A DNA stretch of 6,714 nt from Bacteroidota bacterium (GTDB lineage: Bacteria > Bacteroidota > Bacteroidia > Chitinophagales > LD1). This document shows positions 1 through 6,714 of the stretch, one piece after another. The stretch spans positions 1-6,714 of the forward strand of contig JAFDYM010000394.1 in assembly GCA_018267435.1 (NCBI GenBank), written 5' to 3'. Within the stretch, counting starts at the first letter, position 1, and the number at the start of each line of letters is the position of its first letter. The notes under the pieces were generated by a model, which did not search any database, was not told where the DNA came from, and saw nothing but the letters and a program-made list of their open reading frames with translations. The position numbers and the translations under genes are program-made.

Positions 1-15
1 CATGCCCTTACACAT

Positions 16-1800
16 TTATTTCTGCGTAATAAATAGCTTGCTAGTGGTATTTTGCCTATCGGCGGCCTGCACCTGTACAAAATACAGCCCTTGGGTAAGG
101 TAGCCTAGCTGCATAACAGCCTTGCCATGCTGCATAGTGTACACTGCCACTTGCTTGCCTGTTACATCGCTTACATACACATTGGCATCAAGTATATCGC
201 TACTTTGCAGGTGTACTATGCACGTGCTTGGGTTAGGGTATATGGTGTAGTTAATCTGTTCTAGCGCTTGTATCTCCGTTGCCACGGTGTCATACACCAC
301 GCCATAGCTTTCGCAGTCGGTAAGTTGGTCTTGCGCTTGCTTGTCTTTTGCATTGATGCTATTTGCACCTATTGTATTAGGATAGCCTATAGGCGGATAG
401 CTTACTGTAGCAGATAGAAACGCAGGCCTACCGTTTTTATAATAGCTGGTATCGCTTAAGGTAGAAGTGCCCGTGGGCTGTACGGTACCCTTTATATTAT
501 TGCCATAGGCAAAGTGACCGTTACCAGCCAATACATATTGACCTTGCAATGCACCCGTGCCTGTAATTTCATTGCCAATTATATTTTGATTATCACCTAC
601 ACTGGCATCGCTCATTATAAAGCCATATAGCTCGGCACGGTTGCGGAAGAAGGTGTTGTGCGGCCCGTTCAAGCCATGCGAGTTATCTACCATCATGTTC
701 TGCACTATGTTGCCCTCTATCAAATTAAGGTATGGGTAGTTGCCGTGCATTACTATATCGCCTGCCGAGTTGGCTGGTACAAAAGGCAAATTCTCCCAAA
801 ACGGATCCATAGAATAATTGTAGGCGCACACGTTGCCATTGGCACCGCTTTGCAGCAGTAAGCTATGGCGCAGGTGGTTAAATATATTATTCTCTATTAG
901 GCACTCGCCGCTGGTGCTTTGTATAGCCACACCATAGCCTTGCCCACCATCGCCATAGGCATGGGCATGGTGCAAATAGCAGCCCGTTATTTCTATATTG
1001 GTAGAAGTGCTAAGCGCCACGTGCGCAAAGTTGCAGTTGTTGCTTTCTACCCCGCGCAGCCAGCAGTTGGCGGCATAGCTAATGTCGATATTGGTGGTTT
1101 GCCCTACACTGGCATCTAGCCTATCTATTTTCAAGCATTCAATGCCACAGCCTACAATAGGTGTAATAAGGCTAACCTTAGCATTATCAGCTAGGGCATA
1201 GCTGCGGCGCAGTGGGCTATATAGCTCAACCCTATTGCCAGTTACATTCTTTACCCTTACTACCTGCCCCACACTGCCATAGGCCCAAGATGAAAACAAC
1301 AACGAAGCATCGTTGAAAGATATGCGCAAATAGCTGCCAACACTTATATCTGAAGCATCATTCAGCATTATATAGGTACTATCTTTACTAGCAGCGCTAT
1401 CAAGCAAAGCCAATGGTAGGCTAAGGCTGCCTCCAATATTTATCAAATTATTGCTACCATTCAAGTTGAAGCTTAGGGTAGTGCTATCGGCACTTGCGCC
1501 TTTCAATACCACACTATCGGTAAGGTATATAGTTTGGGTAAAGAAGTAGTTACCCGCAGGGAAGTAGATGGTGCCACTGCCCCCGTTCAATGCTGCTATG
1601 GCGTTTATTATACAAGTGTCATTTGCTGCCACACCATCGCCTACCGCTCCGTAGCTAGTTATATCTAGCACATGGCCATATGTAGGTATGGTATCGGGAT
1701 AGCCTGCAAGGCTCCAATCGGTAGCACGTGCGGCAGGTAAGGTTTGGGCTGTGGCTATATTGTAAATTGCTAGTAGAAGAAGTAAAAGTTTGTGGTTCAT
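16..1800 (-). CDS. Secreted right-handed beta-helix protein (pectate-lyase-3/GH55-like) with T9SS type A sorting domain
   Basis: Predicted 594-residue exported protein. Residues 1-19 form a signal peptide (MNHK, a run of Leu, then ATA before Gln19). The motif YGAVGDG at residues 50-56, followed by NDT and by GGSGTIYFPAGNYFF (73-87), is the classic opening of the Pectate_lyase_3 / GH28-related beta-helix family. Asn-rich short-strand repeats such as IEITGCYLHHAHAYG, LIENNIFNHL and NIIGNEITG continue to about residue 435, as expected of parallel beta-helix coils. A His/Asn-rich stretch at about 352-387 (HGNYPYLNLIEGN, then NSHGLNGPHN) is the best candidate for a functional face, but no catalytic residues can be assigned. 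Residues about 518-594 are a type A sorting domain: YPNPS at 521-525, VSDVTGKQV, then LTQGLYFVQV and a Lys-ending tail. The likely role is binding or cleavage of a polysaccharide at the cell surface; substrate unknown. It is last in a probable operon, 24 bases after the DUF1905 gene, and ends in TAA. The start is fixed by the signal peptide; no clear Shine-Dalgarno is visible. Confidence 0.9.
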   Translation of the reverse strand: MNHKLLLLLLAIYNIATAQTLPAARATDWSLAGYPDTIPTYGHVLDITSYGAVGDGVAANDTCIINAIAALNGGSGTIYFPAGNYFFTQTIYLTDSVVLKGASADSTTLSFNLNGSNNLINIGGSLSLPLALLDSAASKDSTYIMLNDASDISVGSYLRISFNDASLLFSSWAYGSVGQVVRVKNVTGNRVELYSPLRRSYALADNAKVSLITPIVGCGIECLKIDRLDASVGQTTNIDISYAANCWLRGVESNNCNFAHVALSTSTNIEITGCYLHHAHAYGDGGQGYGVAIQSTSGECLIENNIFNHLRHSLLLQSGANGNVCAYNYSMDPFWENLPFVPANSAGDIVMHGNYPYLNLIEGNIVQNMMVDNSHGLNGPHNTFFRNRAELYGFIMSDASVGDNQNIIGNEITGTGALQGQYVLAGNGHFAYGNNIKGTVQPTGTSTLSDTSYYKNGRPAFLSATVSYPPIGYPNTIGANSINAKDKQAQDQLTDCESYGVVYDTVATEIQALEQINYTIYPNPSTCIVHLQSSDILDANVYVSDVTGKQVAVYTMQHGKAVMQLGYLTQGLYFVQVQAADRQNTTSKLFITQK

Positions 1801-1824
1801 TTATAGGGTTTAATGTGTTGATGT

Positions 1825-2349
1825 TTACATGCCGTTCAGCTTATCTTTTTCGGCCTTCAATGCACGTATCATCTGTCCATAATCCTGGCCTAGTACCAAT
1901 GCATTTACTGTTTGCGCTATACGCTTGGCTTTCGTCTCATCTGTTTTTGCACTGTCTATCCAATTGCTAAAGTAGCGCTGCATACCTTTGCTCATCTTCT
2001 CGAAGTTAGCCTTTGCCTTAGGTTCATCGGCTATACACTCCATCATGTCGGCATTGTATACCATCTCATCGGTATCTTCCGCTATCTGCACGGTTACCTT
2101 TTCGCCTTTGCGCTTGCCAGTACCTTTGCGCATGGCAGCGTTAAATGCCAATATAAAGTTGCCATCGCCCATGGGCATTATGGCTACGCCTTTTATTTCA
2201 TGCGCATCTAGCTTGCCCTTTACACGGAATGCCTTCCTGTTGTTGGGCTTTAGTTTCTCGGCTTTGTCTTGGGGTATTTCAATATAAGTCCAGCCCGTTT
2301 TTTCGCCTTGGTCGTCAAACTTCTTTAAGGTAGCAGTAAACTTTATCAT
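1825..2349 (-). CDS. DUF1905 / YdeI-OmdA (bacteriocin-protection-like) domain protein
   Basis: Predicted 174-residue soluble protein with no signal peptide or membrane segment. The N-terminal half (about 1-95) matches DUF1905: it opens MIKFTATL, continues with GWTYIEIP (19-26), FRVKGKLDAHEIKGVAIMPMG (41-61) and NFILAFNAAMRKG (64-76), and ends with KGEKVTVQI (81-89), a small beta-barrel pattern. The C-terminal part (about 113-165) resembles the YdeI/OmpD-associated (OmdA) helical domain: FEKMSKGMQRYFSNWIDSAKTDETKAKRI, a Lys/Arg-rich helical stretch that in this family follows the pattern of small residues around a Trp. The two-domain order and length are normal for Bacteroidota members. Biochemical function is not established; the 'bacteriocin protection' label comes from distant homologues and should not be read as a demonstrated role. 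It lies 29 bases after the large PKD protein gene and 24 bases before the beta-helix gene, so it is probably co-transcribed although it is cytosolic and both neighbours are exported. Stop is TAA. Confidence 0.88.
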   Translation of the reverse strand: MIKFTATLKKFDDQGEKTGWTYIEIPQDKAEKLKPNNRKAFRVKGKLDAHEIKGVAIMPMGDGNFILAFNAAMRKGTGKRKGEKVTVQIAEDTDEMVYNADMMECIADEPKAKANFEKMSKGMQRYFSNWIDSAKTDETKAKRIAQTVNALVLGQDYGQMIRALKAEKDKLNGM

Positions 2350-2378
2350 GCTATGCCAATATAGAAAACTATCAGCTA

Positions 2379-5300
2379 TTATTTCATTAGCAGTAGGCTT
2401 CCTTTCAGCGTTCTTCTTTCGCCGTTTTGTAGCACTACATTTAGTGTGTAAACAAAGTTTTGTGGTGTTTGTAGTTCACCTTTATATCGGCCATCCCAAC
2501 CCTGCGTTTGGTTATTGCTTTCATATACTTTTTCGCCCCAGCGGTTGTATATACTTACCTCGAAATAGTTAATTGCTGTATTGGTAAATACTTCCCATAC
2601 ATCATTGTAGCCATCTCCATTCGGGCTAAAAGCATTCGGTATAAACATGGCATCGTTTATAGTTGGTAGCACCGCGGTATCTATAGGGGTGGGTATTACT
2701 ATTACTTGCATGGCACTATCGCTGCAGCCGCTGTTGGTTACAGCTACCAACCATACATTGTAGCTGCCGCTTTGACTATACTGATGGCTAGGGTTTTGGA
2801 TATTACTAATATTGCCATCGCCCAATAACCACTCCCAACTATCGCCACCTTGCGTAGTATTGTTGAAGGAAACACTTTGCGAGTCTATTGCATAGTTGAA
2901 GTCAGCCCAAGGCATATCATTTATCAAAGCATATTGTATTGCGGTATCGGTACACTTGCCTAGGTTAAGCACAAGCATTACTTGATATGTACCTGCAGTA
3001 TTGTATAGGTGGCTACTGGTTGTGGCGTTTAAAGTAGTGCCATCGCCCATATACCATGTATAGCTTGGGGAGCCTTGTGCTTGGCTTAGGTCGTTTATTG
3101 TAGTGGTTGTACCTCGGCAAACAGTATCAATTGTAAAACTAGCCATAGGTTGATGGTCAACTATAGCGGTACCGTATGCAGTATCGGTACAATTGCCTTG
3201 TTGTACTATTTGTGTTATAGGGTAAAGGCCACCAGCGGCATAGCTGTAGCTACTCAGCGTATCATTAACGGTATTGCCATTGCCCATTATCCAAGTGTAG
3301 CTAAGGCTGCCCTGCGGTGTTGCCAAGTCAGTAATAGTACTAGCCGTACCTTCGCATACGGTATCTATGCTAAAGCCTGCCGTTGGTGGTGCCACCACAG
3401 TTATGCGTACGCTATCCATATTGGGGCAGGTAGTATCGTTCATTACCGTTACACTGTAGGTTATGCTTATAGGTGTGCTGCTTACAGGGGTGCCTTCATA
3501 AATTCCCGCATTGGTCAAATACGTAGTTGGCTCCCAAAAAAACATATAACCTCCTGTAGCTTCCAGTTGCACTTGCTCGCCTGCGCATATGGTAGTATCG
3601 GCTGTTATGCCTACGTTGGCTAAGGCCCATACCTTTACAATCAATGTATCGGTAGCAGGGCATACCTGCCAAGTATTATATGTTACAGGGTGTTCGCCTA
3701 CACCTACCATAGCTGGAGAAAATTTGCCCATTACTGAATCTATAACGCCATACCCGCGCCATATACCGCCACTTGGTGTGCCATTGGCAAACTGTATAAG
3801 TGTATCCGTAATGCACGTTTCCCAGTCTAGGTGCGCATTGGCATTGCCTACGGTAGTGGCATTTACGGTTACAGTATCGGTGCTGTAGCAGCCATTTACT
3901 GTTATATACATAATGTAGGTATAGTTGCCTACCGAATCGTATATACCCGTAGGCTGTGCTAACTGAAAGCTATTTAAGTTATTAGGCCATATCCAAAAGT
4001 AACTTGCGCCTGGTACCGAGTCGGTGCCAAGTACCACAGGCATGTTAATACAAACTGTGGTATCGTTACCGGCATTGGCTACAGGGAAACCAAATATTTC
4101 TACAGTAGTATCTGTTACAAAAGTGCATACACCGTGCTGATAGGTATATGTAACAGTATGTGTGCCTATACCCGCCTGGTACGGATAGAAATTATCATTG
4201 AACACACCATTACCCGAAAATGTTCCTCCACTAGGCAATGCTTGTAGCTGCAATGCAGTATCTAAATAGCAATACCTATCGGCAAGATATAGCGATAGTG
4301 GTACTTGGCTTGTAGTAATATTTCTGCTACCAATATTATTGGTTGAATCGCATTCGTAATACAAAAGTGCGGGTGCGCCTACATTGCTTGTTCCCAAATC
4401 GTTTACAACTGTATAAAGCATGAACGATGTATTGTTATACGGTATATTGAATTGCTGAGTAGTACACGAAGCTGTATCTATCACAGTTATTGTAGTGTAT
4501 TGGGTAGCTATCAAGTTGCCGCCGCTTAGTGGGTTGCCGTTGTAAAACGAAACAGGGATTGTATCGGTGCTTGCCCCACTGCCTTGGTTACATATAGTTA
4601 CTGTAAGGCTAAGGGTATTCAATGCTTGGCAGGTGTTAAACGTGTCGATAGTTATGCTTAAATCGGGTACAGGTACAAATAGCTGGCCCCAGTTTACATC
4701 ATATAGCGGTGCTTGGTTTAAAAAATTGTTTAACTGCTGTATACTGCTATTAGCCTGTTGTACCTGTGGTACGCTTAGGTCGTCGTTAATATTAGTAATA
4801 TGGTAGGCATGCTGGTTCATTACCTTTCTGCTACTTATCCATTGGTTGTTGTTGCTTTTATATACAAACACATTGCCAGTAACTGCGGTAGTGTCGTTGC
4901 CGCAATTGCATACTATGTCAGCTTGTTTATCTCCATCTACATCGGCTATTGTAGGAAATTCGGTACGTGTACCAGATCCGCAAGGCACACTGGCTTTTAC
5001 AGCGCCAGTACTGCCGTCGTATATATATAGGGTAGCTTCATCTCTATATATCACCTCTGTTATTCCATCTCCTTCAAAGTCGAAAGCAGTCCCTGTGGTT
5101 TGCTGGCTGGCATCAATTATCGTGTTCTGCCATATGCTGTTCAATGTGTTGGTTACACTGTTGTAGGCTATAGCTACATATACATTTCTGCCTCCTACAC
5201 CAATTTCGGGTTTACCGTCATTGTTATAGTCGGCTACATTGGGGCGCCCCCCGGTGGTAGAATTAGGTATAGCAAATGTTGTACCTATAGGGTTGCCCGT

Positions 5301-6224
5301 TATAGGGTTCCATACATATACTTTACCCGCACTTGTTACTATTACATCTGTTGATCCATCAAGGTCAATATCGGCAATTGCCGTAAAGCCATCGGCATAA
5401 GTACCTGGTAAATTATTGGGCTGTGCTGTTAAGGTGCCAGCCACACTGTTATATGCATATACCTTATTGCCGCATACCAGTTCAAGCCCTTGGCAATCGG
5501 TACAAAAACTATTGGGTAGCACATCGGCTGCCACGCTTAGCTTGGCCACCGTGCCAGGGTTGTTGCCAGCACTTTGTGCCCCGGCCGTAGCCAGTAGTGC
5601 ACCTGTTTGAGAGTTGTAAATAGTATTGCCTATATAAACTTCAGCTATGCCATCGCCATTAAAATCGGCAATGCCCGGTGTAGCTTCTGAGCTACCTACG
5701 TTAGGTGCAGTATAGCCTGTTTTTGCTGCACCTGTGTGTTCAAAGCAGTGCATAATACTAGTATTATCTACTACATACAATTCGCCAAAGCCGTCATTAT
5801 CCGTATCGGCCATGGCAAATGCGTTAGATAAATCGTTTATAGCAGGGCAAGTAATTGTTAACTCTACTGCGCCAGTTATGCCGTTAAGTATATATAGTTG
5901 GTTAGCGGCACTGTTATGTACTATTACTTCAGTAACGCCATCGGCATCTATATCGCCTACTAGCGCAATGCTGCGTGTAGAAACAGATACTGTACTAGAC
6001 CAAAGCTGCTGAATTCCAAACGGCCCAACAGGCGGTATATATTGGCAACCATACGCAGGGAACCCGTAAAAAGAGCCAGTGCATGCGCTGCTGCCCGCGC
6101 ATGCTGGGTCGTAGCAATCTATAAGGCCGTTGCCATCATCGTCTATGCCATTGCCGCATATTTCTTGCGCGTGGGCGCAATAGTAAATAGCGGTACATAA
6201 CAGCAAAGTAAAGAGGTGGCGCAT
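2379..6224 (-). CDS. Large secreted VCBS/FG-GAP, CARDB-like, Ig-like and PKD protein with T9SS type B sorting domain
   Basis: Predicted 1281-residue surface or secreted protein. Domains in order: signal peptide 1-20 (ends CAHAQ); MopE-like motif 22-48 (CGNGIDDDGNGLIDCYDP plus two more Cys), a probable metal-binding element; seven Asp loops of FG-GAP/VCBS type starting at residues 91, 140, 187, 285, 332, 382 and 428, consistent with a calcium-binding seven-bladed beta-propeller; a linker about 461-518 (NQHAYHITNINDDLSVPQ) of a kind common in such proteins; a CARDB-like domain about 519-640; two copies of an SGG/Ig-like module at about 651-802 and 803-946; three PKD domains beginning at Phe951, Phe1030 and Phe1109; and a type B sorting domain about 1190-1281 (FIPNAFSPNGDGYNDVWE, IYNRWGEKVYES, WDGRYKGE). 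It has no recognisable catalytic domain, so an adhesin, matrix or scaffold role is inferred. The type B tail implies export by Sec and then T9SS. The start is set by the signal peptide. The gene follows the DUF2177 frame by 53 bases and precedes the DUF1905 gene by 29. Stop is TAA. Confidence 0.92.
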   Translation of the reverse strand: MRHLFTLLLCTAIYYCAHAQEICGNGIDDDGNGLIDCYDPACAGSSACTGSFYGFPAYGCQYIPPVGPFGIQQLWSSTVSVSTRSIALVGDIDADGVTEVIVHNSAANQLYILNGITGAVELTITCPAINDLSNAFAMADTDNDGFGELYVVDNTSIMHCFEHTGAAKTGYTAPNVGSSEATPGIADFNGDGIAEVYIGNTIYNSQTGALLATAGAQSAGNNPGTVAKLSVAADVLPNSFCTDCQGLELVCGNKVYAYNSVAGTLTAQPNNLPGTYADGFTAIADIDLDGSTDVIVTSAGKVYVWNPITGNPIGTTFAIPNSTTGGRPNVADYNNDGKPEIGVGGRNVYVAIAYNSVTNTLNSIWQNTIIDASQQTTGTAFDFEGDGITEVIYRDEATLYIYDGSTGAVKASVPCGSGTRTEFPTIADVDGDKQADIVCNCGNDTTAVTGNVFVYKSNNNQWISSRKVMNQHAYHITNINDDLSVPQVQQANSSIQQLNNFLNQAPLYDVNWGQLFVPVPDLSITIDTFNTCQALNTLSLTVTICNQGSGASTDTIPVSFYNGNPLSGGNLIATQYTTITVIDTASCTTQQFNIPYNNTSFMLYTVVNDLGTSNVGAPALLYYECDSTNNIGSRNITTSQVPLSLYLADRYCYLDTALQLQALPSGGTFSGNGVFNDNFYPYQAGIGTHTVTYTYQHGVCTFVTDTTVEIFGFPVANAGNDTTVCINMPVVLGTDSVPGASYFWIWPNNLNSFQLAQPTGIYDSVGNYTYIMYITVNGCYSTDTVTVNATTVGNANAHLDWETCITDTLIQFANGTPSGGIWRGYGVIDSVMGKFSPAMVGVGEHPVTYNTWQVCPATDTLIVKVWALANVGITADTTICAGEQVQLEATGGYMFFWEPTTYLTNAGIYEGTPVSSTPISITYSVTVMNDTTCPNMDSVRITVVAPPTAGFSIDTVCEGTASTITDLATPQGSLSYTWIMGNGNTVNDTLSSYSYAAGGLYPITQIVQQGNCTDTAYGTAIVDHQPMASFTIDTVCRGTTTTINDLSQAQGSPSYTWYMGDGTTLNATTSSHLYNTAGTYQVMLVLNLGKCTDTAIQYALINDMPWADFNYAIDSQSVSFNNTTQGGDSWEWLLGDGNISNIQNPSHQYSQSGSYNVWLVAVTNSGCSDSAMQVIVIPTPIDTAVLPTINDAMFIPNAFSPNGDGYNDVWEVFTNTAINYFEVSIYNRWGEKVYESNNQTQGWDGRYKGELQTPQNFVYTLNVVLQNGERRTLKGSLLLMK
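2694..3374 (-). repeat. Three tandem PKD domains with an exact 79-residue period
   Basis: Inside the 1281-residue protein, PKD units begin at Phe951, Phe1030 and Phe1109, exactly 79 residues (237 bases) apart. Units 1 and 2 align without gaps and share about half their residues by hand count, including IDTVC, SYTW, the MG(N/D)G turn and CTDTA. Unit 3 is more diverged and shorter but keeps W-x-x-GDG, HQYSQSGSY and CSDSA. The DNA copies have drifted visibly, so this is an old duplication and not a recent expansion. Confidence 0.85.
3387..4274 (-). repeat. Duplicated SGG/Ig-like module of about 153 residues
   Basis: Two consecutive modules of the large protein align: residues about 651-802 and 803-946. 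Shared landmarks are a Cys then a Thr-Ala/Thr-Leu hydrophobic strand, PSGG (664-667 and 817-820), a G-x-GV turn, a G-x-GxHxVTY strand (THTVTY and EHPVTY), then DTTVC / DTTIC and a following W-containing Ig-like strand. The spacing between equivalent SGG motifs is 153 residues (459 bases). This looks like an ancient duplication of a two-domain stalk unit. Confidence 0.7.
4845..5975 (-). repeat. Seven Asp-loop FG-GAP/VCBS repeats, probable beta-propeller
   Basis: Within residues about 84-460 of the large protein, seven loops follow the D-x-(D/N/E)-x-D-G-x-x-(D/E) pattern: DIDADGVTE (91), DTDNDGFGE (140), DFNGDGIAE (187), DIDLDGSTD (285), DYNNDGKPE (332), DFEGDGITE (382) and DVDGDKQAD (428; Lys replaces Gly). 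These are calcium-binding loops of the integrin-alpha type in known family members. Seven copies match a closed seven-bladed propeller. The interval between the third and fourth loops is longer (98 residues) and carries a Cys-x-x-Cys (241-244). Confidence 0.8.
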
Positions 6225-6277
6225 CTCTCAAATATATTAAATATCGCCGTAGTTTACATCCCTTACATGGGTAGGTT
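6225..6277 (-). other. Intergenic gap between DUF2177 frame and large PKD protein gene
   Basis: These 53 bases form the longest complete gap between genes in the window. On the minus strand the gap holds a three-base-pair CCC/GGG stem, too weak to call a terminator, and then an AT-rich run containing the possible -7 box. Nothing else was recognised. If the TAG at 6380-6382 is taken as the true gene end, the gap becomes 155 bases and would contain the relic of the fourth helix. Confidence 0.6.
6229..6236 (-). promoter_or_regulatory. Possible Bacteroidota -7 promoter box (TAnnTTTG)
   Basis: Read on the minus strand the bases are TATATTTG, an exact match to the Bacteroidota -7 consensus TAnnTTTG. 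Only four bases (AGAG) separate it from the ATG of the 1281-residue protein gene. No TTG-type -33 element is seen at the usual spacing upstream. If real, transcription would begin at or next to the start codon, giving a leaderless or nearly leaderless mRNA. The AT-rich setting makes a chance match quite possible. Confidence 0.25.
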
Positions 6278-6682
6278 TCAGTGCGGTAATTTGGTACTTA
6301 CTAGGTAGGACAGTGTAGCGCAACTACCAGTCAAAAATCCTCCCCAAATAATATCGATAATGGTAATGCTTAAAGGCCACTAGGCTATGATAGCCATATT
6401 GGTAAGGTCGTAAGTAGCATAGCATAATATGCCTAGCAGCACTCCATTCATAATGGCTGTGCTAAGGCTGTGCGCCTGTATGGCAGGTGCCACAGCAAAA
6501 TATATAATGCCGCCTATGTATATAAGGTAGAAGATGATAGCCGCTGCCCAGTTTACCTTATCGCTCAATATAAAGCCCAGTTTTTCGCGGTATAAGTTCT
6601 TGGCTATTACGCCTATCCATAAAATATCTATAGCAAAAAATATGGCCACTGTAATGGCATAAAGTATAAGGTAACGTAGCAT
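6278..6682 (-). pseudogene. DUF2177-family membrane protein gene interrupted by in-frame TAG
   Basis: The open part (6380-6682) encodes 100 residues, beginning MLRYLILYAITVAIFFAIDILW. This is a typical DUF2177 start with the D19-x-x-W22 pattern, followed by KNLYREKLG, a hydrophobic segment at about 46-65, another at about 72-92, and the family's YDLTN motif at 91-95. A TAG at 6380-6382 then replaces codon 101. Translation of the same frame past it gives WPLSITIIDIIWGG, then FLTGS and a hydrophobic helix, ending STKLPH and TGA at 6278-6280. This is the expected fourth membrane helix, with the conserved WPL and D-x-x-WG elements, and the total of 134 codons fits the family's usual length of about 130-140. 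No frameshift is needed. If TAG stops translation, the product lacks its last helix and is probably non-functional. Alternatives are a sequencing error, a recent nonsense mutation or readthrough. The family's function is unknown. Start codon ATG at 6682; no strong Shine-Dalgarno. Confidence 0.8.
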
Positions 6683-6714
6683 GCTAGGTAGTTTTAATCA
6701 TTAACACTTCTATC

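Noticed and set aside
3150..3623. Plus-strand open frame of 157 codons opposite the large gene
   Set aside because: Its translation is Tyr/Cys/Ala-rich with no domain pattern, and it lies wholly antisense to well-supported Ig/PKD domains. It is a by-product of the Thr/Val/Asn-rich codons on the other strand. The other plus-strand frames are rejected for the same reason.
5022..5051. TATATATAG / CTATATAT inverted repeat with a 13-base loop
   Set aside because: It is within the coding region for residues around 391-401 (Tyr/Ile-rich strand), has an AT-only stem apart from one pair, and is unlikely to be a terminator or regulatory site.
5752..5767. Perfect 16-base palindrome ATAATACTAGTATTAT
   Set aside because: It lies inside the coding sequence of the propeller region (about residues 153-158), in AT-rich codons. 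One such palindrome in a window this size can occur by chance, and no second copy or nearby operator context was seen.
6260..6274. CCC/GGG mini-hairpin after the DUF2177 frame as a terminator
   Set aside because: The stem is only three base pairs with no following T-run on the minus strand, too weak to support a terminator.
6278..6382. Frameshift as the cause of the DUF2177 interruption
   Set aside because: The conserved downstream residues are in the same frame as the upstream part, so the interruption is a single in-frame stop codon and not an insertion or deletion.
6684..6714. Possible 3' end of a further upstream minus-strand gene at the window edge
   Set aside because: Two frames could end here: one reading IEVLMIKTT then TAG at 6684-6686, the other DRSVND then TAA at 6694-6696. 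With about 30 bases there is no way to choose between them or show that either is coding.

Overview
The window reads as chromosomal DNA from a Bacteroidota bacterium, possibly Chitinophagales-like; the order-level guess is weak. The grounds are two secreted proteins ending in the two classical type IX secretion (T9SS) sorting domains, type A on one and type B (gliding-motility-associated, CHU_C-like) on the other. In addition, no gene has a clear Shine-Dalgarno sequence, and there is one possible Bacteroidota-type -7 promoter box. All credible genes lie on the minus strand, so the biological reading order runs from high to low coordinates.

Layout in reading order: (1) 6682-6278, a small DUF2177-family membrane protein gene. 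An in-frame TAG replaces codon 101, but the reading frame continues into the conserved C-terminal part of the family and ends at a natural TGA. (2) 6224-2379, a 1281-residue secreted multidomain protein. Its order is signal peptide, MopE-like Cys/Asp-rich motif, seven Asp-loop FG-GAP/VCBS repeats (probable beta-propeller), linker, CARDB-like domain, a duplicated Ig-like module, three PKD domains with an exact 79-residue period, and a type B sorting domain. (3) 2349-1825, a 174-residue cytosolic DUF1905 + YdeI/OmdA-like protein. (4) 1800-16, a 594-residue secreted right-handed beta-helix protein (pectate-lyase-3 / GH55-like fold) with a type A sorting domain.

Genes 2-4 are separated by only 29 and 24 bases and could be co-transcribed. 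The two secreted proteins would be exported by Sec, pass the outer membrane through T9SS, and be attached to or released from the cell surface. The first looks like an adhesin or scaffold, the second like a polysaccharide-binding or polysaccharide-degrading protein. The cytosolic protein between them has no obvious link to either. No RNA genes, mobile elements, CRISPR arrays or clear terminators were seen, and no gap between genes exceeds 60 bases.

The window looks mostly ordinary for the phylum. The most notable feature is the amber codon inside an otherwise intact DUF2177 gene. I see no convincing evidence of a new multi-gene system.
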